Source of the DNA: Streptomyces sp. S4.7
GTDB lineage: Bacteria > Actinomycetota > Actinomycetes > Streptomycetales > Streptomycetaceae
Reading direction: 5' to 3'
NCBI RefSeq assembly: GCF_010384365.1
Contig: NZ_CP048397.1
Span: 1,302,001-1,366,000 of the forward strand
Length of the DNA stretch: 64,000 nt
Shown here: positions 25,456-32,759 of the stretch, piece by piece
How positions within the stretch are numbered: the stretch's first letter is position 1
Layout: every line of letters starts with the position of its first letter
Notes under the pieces: generated by a model
Database searches by the model: none
Told to the model about the DNA's origin: nothing
The model's input: only the letters and a program-made list of their open reading frames with translations
Made by a program: the position numbers and the translations under genes

Positions 25456-26226
25456 TCATCGCCCGGCTCCTTCCCATTTCTGCTGGATCTGGTTCATGCC
25501 GGTCAGCCAACGGTCGGGGTCGGTGGCGCGGGCCCGGTAGTAGCCGGCCACCTCGGTGTGCGGCAGTACCAGGAACCGGTCCTCGGCCATCGCGTCGAAC
25601 AGCGCTTCGGCGACGGCCTCGGGCTCGATCGCCGTCGGGGCGAGTACCAGATCGCCCGCCGATCCGGCCGAGGTGAGCATGTCCGTACGGACGCCCTGCG
25701 GGCAGATGGCATGGACCTTGAGCCCGCGGTGGCGGTAGGTCAGCGAGAGCCATTCCGCGTAGGCGAGCGCGCCGTGCTTGGTGACGCTGTACGGCGCGGC
25801 GCCGATCATCGTGAGCAGTCCGGCGGCGGAGACGGTGGAGACGAACCGGCCGGCGCCGCGCTCCAGCCAGTCGGGCAGCAGGATCCGGGAGGCGCGGACG
25901 TGCGCCATGACGTTGACGTCCCAGGCCGAGGCCCAGACGTCCTCGTCGGCGAAGGCGTCGCCGGGCGAGCCGAGACCCGCGTTGGCGCAGTAGATGTCGA
26001 CGGTGCCGCCGAGCGCGTCGCGGGCCTGTTCGACCACGGCGGAGGCGTCGCCCGGTACGGCGACGGTGCCGGAGCCGATGGACTCGGCGACAGCCGCGGC
26101 CTTCGCGGCGTCGAGGTCGTTGACGACGACGCGGGCGCCGCCGGCGGCGAATCCGCGGGCGAGGGCGGCACCGATTCCGCCGCCGGCTCCTGTGACCACC
26201 ACACGTGCGCCCTGCACCGTACTCAT
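25456..26226 (-). CDS. short-chain dehydrogenase/reductase
   Basis: A 256-residue classical SDR. The NAD(P) motif TGAGGGIGAALARGFA, the NAG strand motif (CANAGLG), the catalytic Ser (STVSAAG) and YSVTK are all intact. NDLD after the second strand suggests an NAD(H) preference. The substrate is unknown. Context with the kinase, acyl-CoA dehydrogenase and TetR gene suggests oxidation of a hydroxyacyl intermediate. A TetR-like palindrome lies about 52 bp upstream of the start. Confidence 0.9.
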   Translation of the reverse strand: MSTVQGARVVVTGAGGGIGAALARGFAAGGARVVVNDLDAAKAAAVAESIGSGTVAVPGDASAVVEQARDALGGTVDIYCANAGLGSPGDAFADEDVWASAWDVNVMAHVRASRILLPDWLERGAGRFVSTVSAAGLLTMIGAAPYSVTKHGALAYAEWLSLTYRHRGLKVHAICPQGVRTDMLTSAGSAGDLVLAPTAIEPEAVAEALFDAMAEDRFLVLPHTEVAGYYRARATDPDRWLTGMNQIQQKWEGAGR

Positions 26227-26277
26227 CGGACCTGCCTCTCCGGTTCACCGCGGGACAACACCACTCGACCCCGGCAG

Positions 26278-26292
26278 ACTAACCAGTCGGTA
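26278..26292. promoter_or_regulatory. TetR-type operator upstream of the SDR gene
   Basis: ACTAACCAGTCGGTA reads on the other strand TACCGACTGGTTAGT, an imperfect palindrome of the ACCGAC/GGTNNGT kind bound by TetR regulators of acyl-CoA genes. It lies about 52 bp upstream of the SDR start codon. Confidence 0.5.
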
Positions 26293-26521
26293 TGTCGCGA
26301 CGGAAGAGGTCCGGCCGCCGGGTCCGCCCGGTGGGCGGGGCCCAACCGCACGTCCACGACCGGGAGTCGTTCGCCCCGGTACGTACGGGGATCGCGCCGC
26401 CGGTCACGGCGAAACGGTCGCGGACACGGACGAGGTGGCCGGCGCCCGGCAGGGCGAACTCACCGCGTTCCGGGCACAACGGGCACGTCACCTGCTGTAC
26501 CGCCGCCCGGTCCGGCGGCAT
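26279..26521 (-). CDS. possible small cysteine-containing hypothetical protein
   Basis: An 80-residue reading frame with strong G/C at third codon positions, reading QQVTCPLCPERGEFALPGAGHLV...TCGWAPPTG. CPLC plus a later Cys could form a small zinc site, though only three cysteines are visible. Its stop codon lies inside the TetR-type operator of the SDR gene. The opposite strand is also open over most of the same span, so coding is not certain. I know of no family. Confidence 0.4.
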   Translation of the reverse strand: MPPDRAAVQQVTCPLCPERGEFALPGAGHLVRVRDRFAVTGGAIPVRTGANDSRSWTCGWAPPTGRTRRPDLFRRDIPTG

Positions 26522-26637
26522 CTCTCAGGAGTGAAAAATCGCCTGCTGGCTGCCATCGCATTTTCGATGGAGCCGGATCGGGCACGCGTACGTCTATTGG
26601 ATGACGCTGGTACAGCAACCGACGGAGGTGGCAGGCG

Positions 26638-27249
26638 ATGGCCGGATTCCGGAGTCTCGCGAGACAGGTGCGCGATCCGCGATGCGATCTGGCGCTGCGC
26701 CGGTATTCACTGCGCAAGTGCCTTGAGCGATTCGCCCCTTATGGGCATCGAGCCACCTGGGACCACCTCTGCGAACGGCACGACATCGAGCCGGAGGACA
26801 GAGCTCCCGATCCGGCGCGGCTGACGGCCGCGCTCGACGAACTCGAAGAGGCGCGGGCCGTCTGGCTCGCCTACGAGGTCCAGTTCGCCAAGCGCCGCAA
26901 GCGCGAGAAGCACGACGGGCTGAGAAGACCGGGAACGTTCGACGACTGGCACCGCCGGACCTGGGGCGGCAACGGGGTGGCGCGGTGCGACGACCCGGCC
27001 GTCCACCCGGCGGAGCCGCTCGCCGAGGTGTTGCGCCGGCTGATCGCCGGACTGGAGTCGGGACCGGGCGGCGTGTGCCCGGTGTGTACGGAGAAGGGGA
27101 TCGTCTGGCGTCCGGATCTGTCGCAGGCCCCTTGGTCGGGACCGGTGTGCATGGGCTGTGGCATTGTCGTGCCGCGGCCCGTTCTCACATCCGAGGCCAT
27201 TCAGCGGGCGAAGCTCCTGCGGCAGCGGGAGCTGGCCTCGGTCGCCTGA
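26638..27249 (+). CDS. hypothetical protein with C-terminal zinc ribbon
   Basis: A 203-residue protein with a basic helical N-terminal half (LARQVRDPRCDLALRRYSLRKCLERFAPYGHRATWDHLCERHDI) and a C-terminal four-cysteine ribbon (CPVCTEKG ... CMGCGIVV), then a helical tail. It may bind nucleic acid, but no family is recognised. A GGAGGTGG site precedes the ATG. The approximately 116 bp between the small minus-strand frame and this start include an A/T-rich patch (GAAAAATCG, GCATTTTCG) suited to a promoter. It converges on soxR. Confidence 0.72.
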   Translation: MAGFRSLARQVRDPRCDLALRRYSLRKCLERFAPYGHRATWDHLCERHDIEPEDRAPDPARLTAALDELEEARAVWLAYEVQFAKRRKREKHDGLRRPGTFDDWHRRTWGGNGVARCDDPAVHPAEPLAEVLRRLIAGLESGPGGVCPVCTEKGIVWRPDLSQAPWSGPVCMGCGIVVPRPVLTSEAIQRAKLLRQRELASVA

Positions 27250-27343
27250 CCCGCCGCCGGGCGGGCCCGACGACGGCGGACGGCATACGGATCGGTTCGG
27301 GGACGCACCGGTCCGTCAGGACGTACGCGACAGTGCGCGGAGA

Positions 27344-27814
27344 CTACTTCGTCGCGCGCCTGCGCTCCGCCAGGAGCCGTGAGCCGGACATCCGGTCGCC
27401 GAAAGCGTCGTCCGGGTTGGACAGCACGCACGACTCCAGCGACAGACACCCGCAGCCGATGCAGTCGGTCAGATGGTCCCGCAGCCGGCCGAGCCGTTTG
27501 ATGCGCTCGTCGAGTTCCGAGCGCCACGCCTTGGAGAGCCGGGCCCAGTCGTCGTGGTTCGGTGTACGCCCCTCGGGAAGCTCGGCGAGAGCGTCCCTGA
27601 TGGTGGCGAGCGGGATACCCACGCGCTGGGCCGCGCGCACGAAGGCGACCCGGCGCAGTGTGTCCCTGCTGTAGCGGCGCTGGTTGCCGCTGGTCCTGCG
27701 GCTGCTGATCAGACCCTTGGCCTCGTAGAAGTGCAGGGCCGACGTCGCGGCACCGCTGCGCGCTGACAGCTGCCCGACGGTGAGTTCTTGAACCTTCTCC
27801 GGAATCTTCGGCAC
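27344..27814 (-). CDS. soxR: redox-sensing MerR-family regulator SoxR
   Basis: A 156-residue MerR-family activator. The DNA-binding part reads ELTVGQLSARSGAATSALHFYEAKGLISSRRTSGNQRRYSRDTLRRVAFV, a dimerisation helix follows, and the [2Fe-2S] ligands are Cys118, Cys121, Cys123 and Cys129 (CIGCGCLSLESC). This spacing is diagnostic for SoxR. In streptomycetes SoxR responds to redox-active pigments and quinones and activates export and modifying enzymes, rather than soxS. The GTG start at 27814 gives VPKIPEKVQELTVG. No target gene adjoins it; the divergent gene is a MaoC hydratase. Confidence 0.95.
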   Translation of the reverse strand: MPKIPEKVQELTVGQLSARSGAATSALHFYEAKGLISSRRTSGNQRRYSRDTLRRVAFVRAAQRVGIPLATIRDALAELPEGRTPNHDDWARLSKAWRSELDERIKRLGRLRDHLTDCIGCGCLSLESCVLSNPDDAFGDRMSGSRLLAERRRATK

Positions 27815-27838
27815 CCGGCCGAGCCTACGTGTCACGCG

Positions 27839-27867
27839 TTGACAGGACAGTCGGCCCCAACCATGCT
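27839..27867 (+). promoter_or_regulatory. candidate promoter of the maoC-like gene
   Basis: TTGACA at 27839-27844 is followed after 17 bp by CATGCT, a weak -10. The 15-bp TetR-type site overlaps the -10 region at its 3' end, as expected for repression. Confidence 0.4.
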
Positions 27868-27879
27868 GAGCAAGCGCTT
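27865..27879. promoter_or_regulatory. operator copy 1 for the adjacent TetR regulator
   Basis: GCTGAGCAAGCGCTT is identical to 29070-29084, upstream of the TetR gene. With the following GG it gives AGCAAGCGCTTGG, close to the KstR2-type motif AnCAAGnnCTTGnT as I recall it. Confidence 0.65.
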
Positions 27880-27922
27880 GGACACCACGCGGACGGCGCT
27901 TGAGAGGCAGGTATCGACAGAC

Positions 27923-28384
27923 ATGGCTGAGCCGAGGGTCTTCACTTCCGCCGAGGAGCTGCGCGCCGCCGTCGGCGAGCAGTTGGGGCACAGCGACTGG
28001 CTGGAGGTCGACCAGAAGCGGATCGATCTCTTCGCCGAGGCCACCGGTGACCACCAGTGGATCCATGTGGACCCGGAGCAGGCGGCGAAGGGACCGTTCC
28101 GCACGACCATCGCGCACGGCTATCTGACGCTGTCGCTCCTGCCGGTCCTCGTCCCGCAGGTCCTGGCCATCGAGAACGTGACGATGGGCGTCAACTACGG
28201 CGTCAACAAGGTCCGTTTCCCCTCCCCCGTGCCCGTGGGCTCACGGCTGCGCGGTACGGCCGTAGTGAAGGACGTCGCCGAGGCGGGCGGCGGTGTCCAG
28301 GTCACCACGGTCGTCACGGTGGAGCGCGAGGGCGCCGAGAAGCCGGCGTGCGTGGCGGAGTCGGTGTCCCGGTACTACTTCTGA
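27923..28384 (+). CDS. MaoC-family dehydratase
   Basis: A 153-residue hot-dog-fold hydratase. The catalytic motif is ATGDHQWIHVDPEQA with Asp43 and His48, followed by GPFRTTIAHGYLTLSLLP, typical of single-domain (R)-specific enoyl-CoA hydratases. It hydrates 2-enoyl-CoA intermediates or dehydrates 3-hydroxyacyl groups. It converges on a TetR gene whose promoter carries the same 15-bp word found upstream of this gene, so the pair probably forms a regulator-target unit. Confidence 0.92.
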   Translation: MAEPRVFTSAEELRAAVGEQLGHSDWLEVDQKRIDLFAEATGDHQWIHVDPEQAAKGPFRTTIAHGYLTLSLLPVLVPQVLAIENVTMGVNYGVNKVRFPSPVPVGSRLRGTAVVKDVAEAGGGVQVTTVVTVEREGAEKPACVAESVSRYYF

Positions 28385-28394
28385 CCGCTCGTCC

Positions 28395-29024
28395 TCACGA
28401 GTCGCGGGAGACCACCATGCGGAGCACGAGGTCGGCGTAGAGCGTGCCGACCTCGTCGGGCGTCCGGCGCCCCTGTGTGTTGAACCAGCGCGCCACGTCG
28501 ATGCAGAGCGAGAGCACGGCCAGGGTGGTGCCCGGCACGTCCGGGACGTCGAACTCCCCGTCGCGTACACCGTCCTGGAGGATCCGGCGGACGGTCGCGC
28601 CGCTGCGCCTGCGCAGTTCGACGATCTCGGTGCGGTGCTCGTCGGCGAGCGCGTCGAGTTCGTACTGGACCACACGCGCCGTGGTGTGGCGCGCCGCGTG
28701 CCAGCGGACGAAGGAGCGGACGGCGTCGGTGAGCCGCTCGGCGGCCGTGCCGTCGCGGTCGGCGGCGGCCTGAAGGATCTCCAGGGCCTTGTCGTGGCCG
28801 ATCCGGCTGATCCGGTGGAGCAGCTCTTCCTTGGTCTTGTAGTGGATGTAGAGTGCCGCCGGGCTCATACCGGCCCGGCTCGCGATGTCGCGGGTGGTGG
28901 TCGCGTGGTACCCGCGTTCGGCGAACGCCTCCACGGCGGCGACGAGCAGCCTTCTGGCCGCCTCGGGGGTGACCTCACCCCACGGCACGCCCTCGCCGTC
29001 GGCCGTCCGTTCCGCCGTACGCAT
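28395..29024 (-). CDS. TetR-family regulator of acyl-CoA metabolism
   Basis: A 209-residue regulator. The helix-turn-helix reads LLVAAVEAFAERGYHATTTRDIASRAGMSPAALYIHYKTKEELLHRI, and the C-terminal domain resembles KstR2-like regulators (VVQYELDALADEHRTEIVELRRR; RWFNTQGRRTPDEVGTLYADLVLRMVV). It faces the MaoC hydratase gene with 10 bp between stops. The same 15-bp word occurs upstream of both genes, pointing to autoregulation and repression of the hydratase, probably relieved by an acyl-CoA. Confidence 0.9.
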   Translation of the reverse strand: MRTAERTADGEGVPWGEVTPEAARRLLVAAVEAFAERGYHATTTRDIASRAGMSPAALYIHYKTKEELLHRISRIGHDKALEILQAAADRDGTAAERLTDAVRSFVRWHAARHTTARVVQYELDALADEHRTEIVELRRRSGATVRRILQDGVRDGEFDVPDVPGTTLAVLSLCIDVARWFNTQGRRTPDEVGTLYADLVLRMVVSRDS

Positions 29025-29069
29025 CGCTCTCGCCCCTTCCTGTCAGCAGAACGCACACCCTACCTCGAA

Positions 29070-29084
29070 GCTGAGCAAGCGCTT
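29070..29084. promoter_or_regulatory. operator copy 2 for the TetR regulator
   Basis: GCTGAGCAAGCGCTT, identical to 27865-27879, lies 46-60 bp upstream of the TetR start codon. The AAGCGCTT core is palindromic. Confidence 0.65.
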
Positions 29085-29169
29085 AGGCCTGTCGTGGAAC
29101 TGCCGTCGCACCGCCGCCGGGCGGTGGGGCCGGGCCCGGCGCCGGGACCACGGCCATACGATGTGCGCC

Positions 29170-29826
29170 ATGGCCCGACCCCGCAAGCCGCTCCTCAGCA
29201 GAGACCGCATCGTCGCGACCGCGGGCGCGCTCGTGGACGCCGAGGGGCTCGGCGCCGTCTCCACCCGCCGGCTGGCGGCGGAACTGGGGGTCAGCGGGCC
29301 CTCCCTCTACAACCACTTCCGCAACAAGGACGAGATCCTGGACGCCGTCGCGGACTCCGTCAGCGCGCAGGTCGATCTGTCGATGTTCGACGAGGACGAC
29401 GTACGGGACTGGCGCACCGCGCTGCACGACTACGCCGTGTCCTACCGCGCCGCGCTCACCGCCCACCCGCACATCGTGCCCGTGCTCGCCCAGGGACCGG
29501 GCCGCCGCCCGGCAGGGCTCCGGGTGGCCGACGCGGTCTTCGGCGCGATGGTCAGGGCGGGGTGGCCGCCGGCCCAGGCGACCCATATCGGGGCGCTGAT
29601 GCGGTACTTCATCACGGGCTCGGCGCTCGGTTCGTTCGCCCGCGGCTTCGTGGACGACGAGACGGCGTACGACCCCGCCGACTACCCGCACCTCGGCCAG
29701 GCCCATCTGCTGGCCGAGCGGCAGCAGCGGGTGGACGAGGGGGCCTTCGAGACGGGACTCAGGGCGCTGATCGACGGGCTCGGCGGTCAGTACGAGACAG
29801 TTCGGGCAGCTCCGAAGAGTTCTTGA
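29170..29826 (+). CDS. TetR-family regulator (TetR_C-type)
   Basis: A 218-residue regulator beginning MARPRKPLLSRDRIVATAGALVDAEGLGAVSTRRLAAELGVSGPSLYNHFRNKDEILDAVADSV. The C-terminal domain (YRAALTAHPHIVPVLAQGPGRRPAG...) resembles the tetracycline-repressor C-terminal family. The ligand is unknown. An ATG three codons upstream is also possible, and neither has a clear ribosome site. It is followed on the same strand, 14 bp after its stop, by an ArsR gene, so the two regulators may be cotranscribed. Confidence 0.87.
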   Translation: MARPRKPLLSRDRIVATAGALVDAEGLGAVSTRRLAAELGVSGPSLYNHFRNKDEILDAVADSVSAQVDLSMFDEDDVRDWRTALHDYAVSYRAALTAHPHIVPVLAQGPGRRPAGLRVADAVFGAMVRAGWPPAQATHIGALMRYFITGSALGSFARGFVDDETAYDPADYPHLGQAHLLAERQQRVDEGAFETGLRALIDGLGGQYETVRAAPKSS

Positions 29827-29840
29827 GGCACCCTGGAGGC

Positions 29841-30620
29841 ATGCCGCAGACCTCCACCTCGAAAGCGGCCGGCTCCACCGCGGAACCGGCCACCGCCGAC
29901 CCCTTCGGACTGCCCTCCCCGTCGGCGTCGCCCGGCTCGCTCCTCGCCGGCTTCGCCGCGCTGCTCGCCGACGAGACGCGGGCCGTCTTCTGCCTCTCGC
30001 TGCTCGACGGGCGCGCCTGGACCGCCGGCGAGCTGGCCCGTGAGGCCGGTGTCGCCGCGTCCACCGCCAGCGAGCACATCGGGAAGCTGATCGCCGCGCG
30101 GCTGGTCACCGAGGAGCGGCAGGGCCGCCACCGGTACGTGCGGCTGGCCGACGCCACCACCGCCGAGCTGGTCGAGTCGCTGGCCGCGCACGTGATGCCG
30201 GGCCGGGACAGCCCGCACGTCGTGCGGGCGTCGAGGGCGAGCGGCGCCATGGCGCGCGGGCGCACCTGTTACGACCATTTCGCCGGCCGGCTCGGGGTGG
30301 TGATCACGGAGGCCATGGCGCGGCGCGGGCTGCTGCTGACGGAGGCGGGCTTCGCCCTCACCGAGCAGGGCACGGACTGGTTCCGCGAGCGGGGAATCGC
30401 ACTGCAGAGCCCCGGGCGGCGTCCGGTGGTCAGCTCCTGTCTGGACTGGACGGAGCGCCGCCGCCATCTGGCGGGGGTGGCGGGTGCGGGGCTGTGCCGG
30501 CTCGCCCTGGAGTCGAGGTGGTGTGTGCGCATCGGTACGGAGCGGGCGGTGCGGGTGACACCGACCGGTGAGCACGCGTTCGCGGAGCTGCTGGGGATCG
30601 AGGCGGCGAGACTTCGGTAA
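29841..30620 (+). CDS. ArsR-family transcriptional regulator
   Basis: A 259-residue winged-helix protein. A Ser/Pro-rich tail of about 30 residues precedes the ArsR fold (LLAGFAALLADETRAVFCLSLLDGRAWTAGELAREAGVAASTASEHIGKLIAARLVTEERQGRHRYVRLA). A C-terminal extension of about 120 residues (TCYDHFAGRLGVVITEAM..., CLDWTERRRHLAG) is typical of the longer actinomycete ArsR group. The usual metal-binding CVC is not in the recognition helix, so the signal is unlikely to be arsenic. GGAGG precedes the ATG. The EamA exporter gene follows, with a dyad over the ArsR stop codon. Confidence 0.88.
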   Translation: MPQTSTSKAAGSTAEPATADPFGLPSPSASPGSLLAGFAALLADETRAVFCLSLLDGRAWTAGELAREAGVAASTASEHIGKLIAARLVTEERQGRHRYVRLADATTAELVESLAAHVMPGRDSPHVVRASRASGAMARGRTCYDHFAGRLGVVITEAMARRGLLLTEAGFALTEQGTDWFRERGIALQSPGRRPVVSSCLDWTERRRHLAGVAGAGLCRLALESRWCVRIGTERAVRVTPTGEHAFAELLGIEAARLR

Positions 30621-30644
30621 TACTTCGGTGACGGCCGAAGTATT
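30619..30644. promoter_or_regulatory. perfect AT-rich inverted repeat between arsR-type and eamA-type genes
   Basis: AATACTTCGG and CCGAAGTATT are perfect 10-bp arms around TGACGG. The site begins in the ArsR stop codon and ends 20 bp before the EamA start. An extra ACTTCGGT half-site precedes it at 30611. It is a candidate ArsR operator. Confidence 0.65.
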
Positions 30645-30664
30645 AAGGGCTTAACATCACTCGC

Positions 30665-31648
30665 ATGGCGAAATTCTCCCCGCGTGCCCAGGCACGCCCG
30701 GCCGCACCGACGGCCGCCCGAGGCACGTCCACCGCGCCCGACAGATCCGCCGACCGCGCGCAGCCGCTGGCCCTGGCCGCGGCCGGGGTCACCGTCATCC
30801 TCTGGGCGTCGGCCTTCGTGTCCATACGCAGCGCGGGCGAGGCGTACGCGCCGGGCGCGCTGGCGCTCGGCCGGCTGCTGACCGGATCGCTGGTCCTGGT
30901 CGCGATCCTGCTGATACGCCGCGAAGGGCTGCCGCCGCGCGCCGCCTGGCCGGGCATCGTGGTGTCGGGGCTGCTCTGGTTCGGCGGGTACTCGGTCGTC
31001 CTCAACTGGGGCGAGCAGCTGGTCGACGCGGGCACGGCGTCCCTCGTCGTCAACATCGCGCCGCTGCTGATGGCGCTGCTCGCGTTCCGGCTGCTGGGCG
31101 AGAGCCTGGCGCCCCGGCTGCTCACCGGTATGGCGGTGTCCTTCGCCGGCGCCGTGGTGGTGGGTCTGTCGATGGCCGACGACGGCAGCACCTCCGTACT
31201 CGGTGTGGTGCTCTGCCTGGTGGCGGCGGTGGCCTACGCGGGCGGTGTCGTCGCGCAGAAACCCACGCTGGCGTACGCGACCCCGTTGCAGGTGACGACG
31301 TACGGCGCCCTGATCGGGGCGGTCGGCTGCCTGCCGTTCGGCTGGCAGCTGGTGGAGGACGCCGCGCACGCCCCGCTGTCGGCGACGCTCAACATGGTCT
31401 ATCTGGGCGTCTTCCCGACCGCGCTGGCGTTCACGACCTGGGCGTACGCCCTGGCCCGTACGACCGCGTCGCGGATGGGCGCCACGACGTACGCGGTGCC
31501 GGCGATCGTCGTCCTGATGGCCTGGCTGCTGCTGGACGAGATCCCCGGCGCGCTCACGCTCGCCGGTGGTGTGCTCTGCCTGGCGGGAGTCGCGGTGGCG
31601 CGCTCCCGCCCGCGCCGGGTGAAAGCTCAGGCGGCCCAGGGGACTTGA
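30665..31648 (+). CDS. EamA/DMT-family transporter
   Basis: A 327-residue membrane protein with about ten hydrophobic helices in two EamA repeats. The first repeat begins LALAAAGVTVILWASAFVSIRSAGEAYAPGALALGRLL and the second carries the ALAFTTWAYALARTTASRMGATTYAVPAIVVLMAWLLLDE signature. Members export metabolites or amino acids. A polar tail precedes the first helix. It follows an ArsR-type regulator gene with a strong dyad in the gap, so it is the likely regulated target. The substrate is unknown. Confidence 0.92.
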   Translation: MAKFSPRAQARPAAPTAARGTSTAPDRSADRAQPLALAAAGVTVILWASAFVSIRSAGEAYAPGALALGRLLTGSLVLVAILLIRREGLPPRAAWPGIVVSGLLWFGGYSVVLNWGEQLVDAGTASLVVNIAPLLMALLAFRLLGESLAPRLLTGMAVSFAGAVVVGLSMADDGSTSVLGVVLCLVAAVAYAGGVVAQKPTLAYATPLQVTTYGALIGAVGCLPFGWQLVEDAAHAPLSATLNMVYLGVFPTALAFTTWAYALARTTASRMGATTYAVPAIVVLMAWLLLDEIPGALTLAGGVLCLAGVAVARSRPRRVKAQAAQGT

Positions 31649-31660
31649 GCCGGGGCGCCG

Positions 31661-32740
31661 TCAGAAGACGACCAGTGCCCGGCCGCCGCGTCCGGCGATC
31701 ATGCTGTCGAACGCGGCCGGGATCCCGTCCAGCGTGATGCGTGTCGTCACCAGCGAGCCGAGGTCGAGGCGCCCTGCCCGGACGTGTTCGGCGAGGACCG
31801 GCAGGTCGCGGACCGGATCGCAGTTGCCGTACACACACCCCGACAGTGTGCGGCCCCAGTGGAACAGCTCCAGCGCGTTGAACGTCACCTGCTGGTCCTT
31901 GCCGCCGATGCCGACGACCGTGGTCCGGCCGCCCCGGCGGGTCGACTCCCACGCCGTGCGGATGGTGGCGGCGCGGCCGACGCACTCGACGGCGACGTCG
32001 GCGCCCCGCCCGTCGGTGAGTCCGCGTACGTCCCTGGCCGTGGTGGCGGTGGAGACGAGATAGTCGGTGGCTCCGGCGGCCCGCGCCAACTCCTCCTTCT
32101 CCGGGGAGACATCGACGGCGACGATCGTCGACGCGCCGGCGATACGGGCGGACTGGAGCACCGCGAGGCCGACCCCGCCGACGCCGAAGACGACCACGCT
32201 CTCGCCCGCGCGCACCCGGGCGCAGTGGTGCACCGCGCCGTATCCGGTGAGAACGGCGCAGCCGAGCAGCGCGGCGTCGGTGAGCGGGATGCCGTCGGGA
32301 ACGGGCAGGACGCAGTTCGCGGCGACGACCGTCTCCTCGGCGAACGCGGCGACGTTCAGTCCGGGATGGAGGTCCGTGCCGCCGGCCGTACGGGCGTGGA
32401 TCCCGCCCGCGCCGGTCAGCGCCGAGGCGCAGAGCCAGACTTCGCCGAGCCGGCAGTGGTGACAACCGCCGCAGGACGGCGCCCAGTTGAGGACGACGCC
32501 GTCCCCGGGCGCGACATGGGTGACGCCCTCGCCGACGGACAGGACCGTGCCGGCGCCCTCGTGGCCGAGGACGGCGGGGACGGGCAGCCGCATGGTGCCG
32601 TCGGTGAGGGACAGGTCGGAGTGGCAGACCCCGGCGGCGGCGAGCCGGATCCGTACCCGTCCGGGGCCGGGCTCGGGCAGTTCGATGTCGGTGATCTCCA
32701 GCGGAGCTCCGACGGCGGGCAGTACGGCTGCGCGGACCAC
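31661..32740 (-). CDS. zinc-dependent alcohol dehydrogenase
   Basis: A 359-residue class III-like medium-chain dehydrogenase. Catalytic zinc residues lie in AAGVCHSDLSL and LGHEGAGTVLSVG, and the structural zinc cysteines in CGGCHHCRLGEVWLC. The NAD motif is VFGVGGVGLAVLQ followed by VAVDVS. The start is GTG, with GGGAGAG upstream. It lies 19 bp after the aldehyde dehydrogenase gene on the same strand, so the pair can oxidise an alcohol through the aldehyde to the acid. The substrate is not evident; an aryl or terpenoid alcohol would suit the group. Confidence 0.9.
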   Translation of the reverse strand: MVRAAVLPAVGAPLEITDIELPEPGPGRVRIRLAAAGVCHSDLSLTDGTMRLPVPAVLGHEGAGTVLSVGEGVTHVAPGDGVVLNWAPSCGGCHHCRLGEVWLCASALTGAGGIHARTAGGTDLHPGLNVAAFAEETVVAANCVLPVPDGIPLTDAALLGCAVLTGYGAVHHCARVRAGESVVVFGVGGVGLAVLQSARIAGASTIVAVDVSPEKEELARAAGATDYLVSTATTARDVRGLTDGRGADVAVECVGRAATIRTAWESTRRGGRTTVVGIGGKDQQVTFNALELFHWGRTLSGCVYGNCDPVRDLPVLAEHVRAGRLDLGSLVTTRITLDGIPAAFDSMIAGRGGRALVVF

Positions 32741-32759
32741 GATCGTTCTCTCTCCCGGC

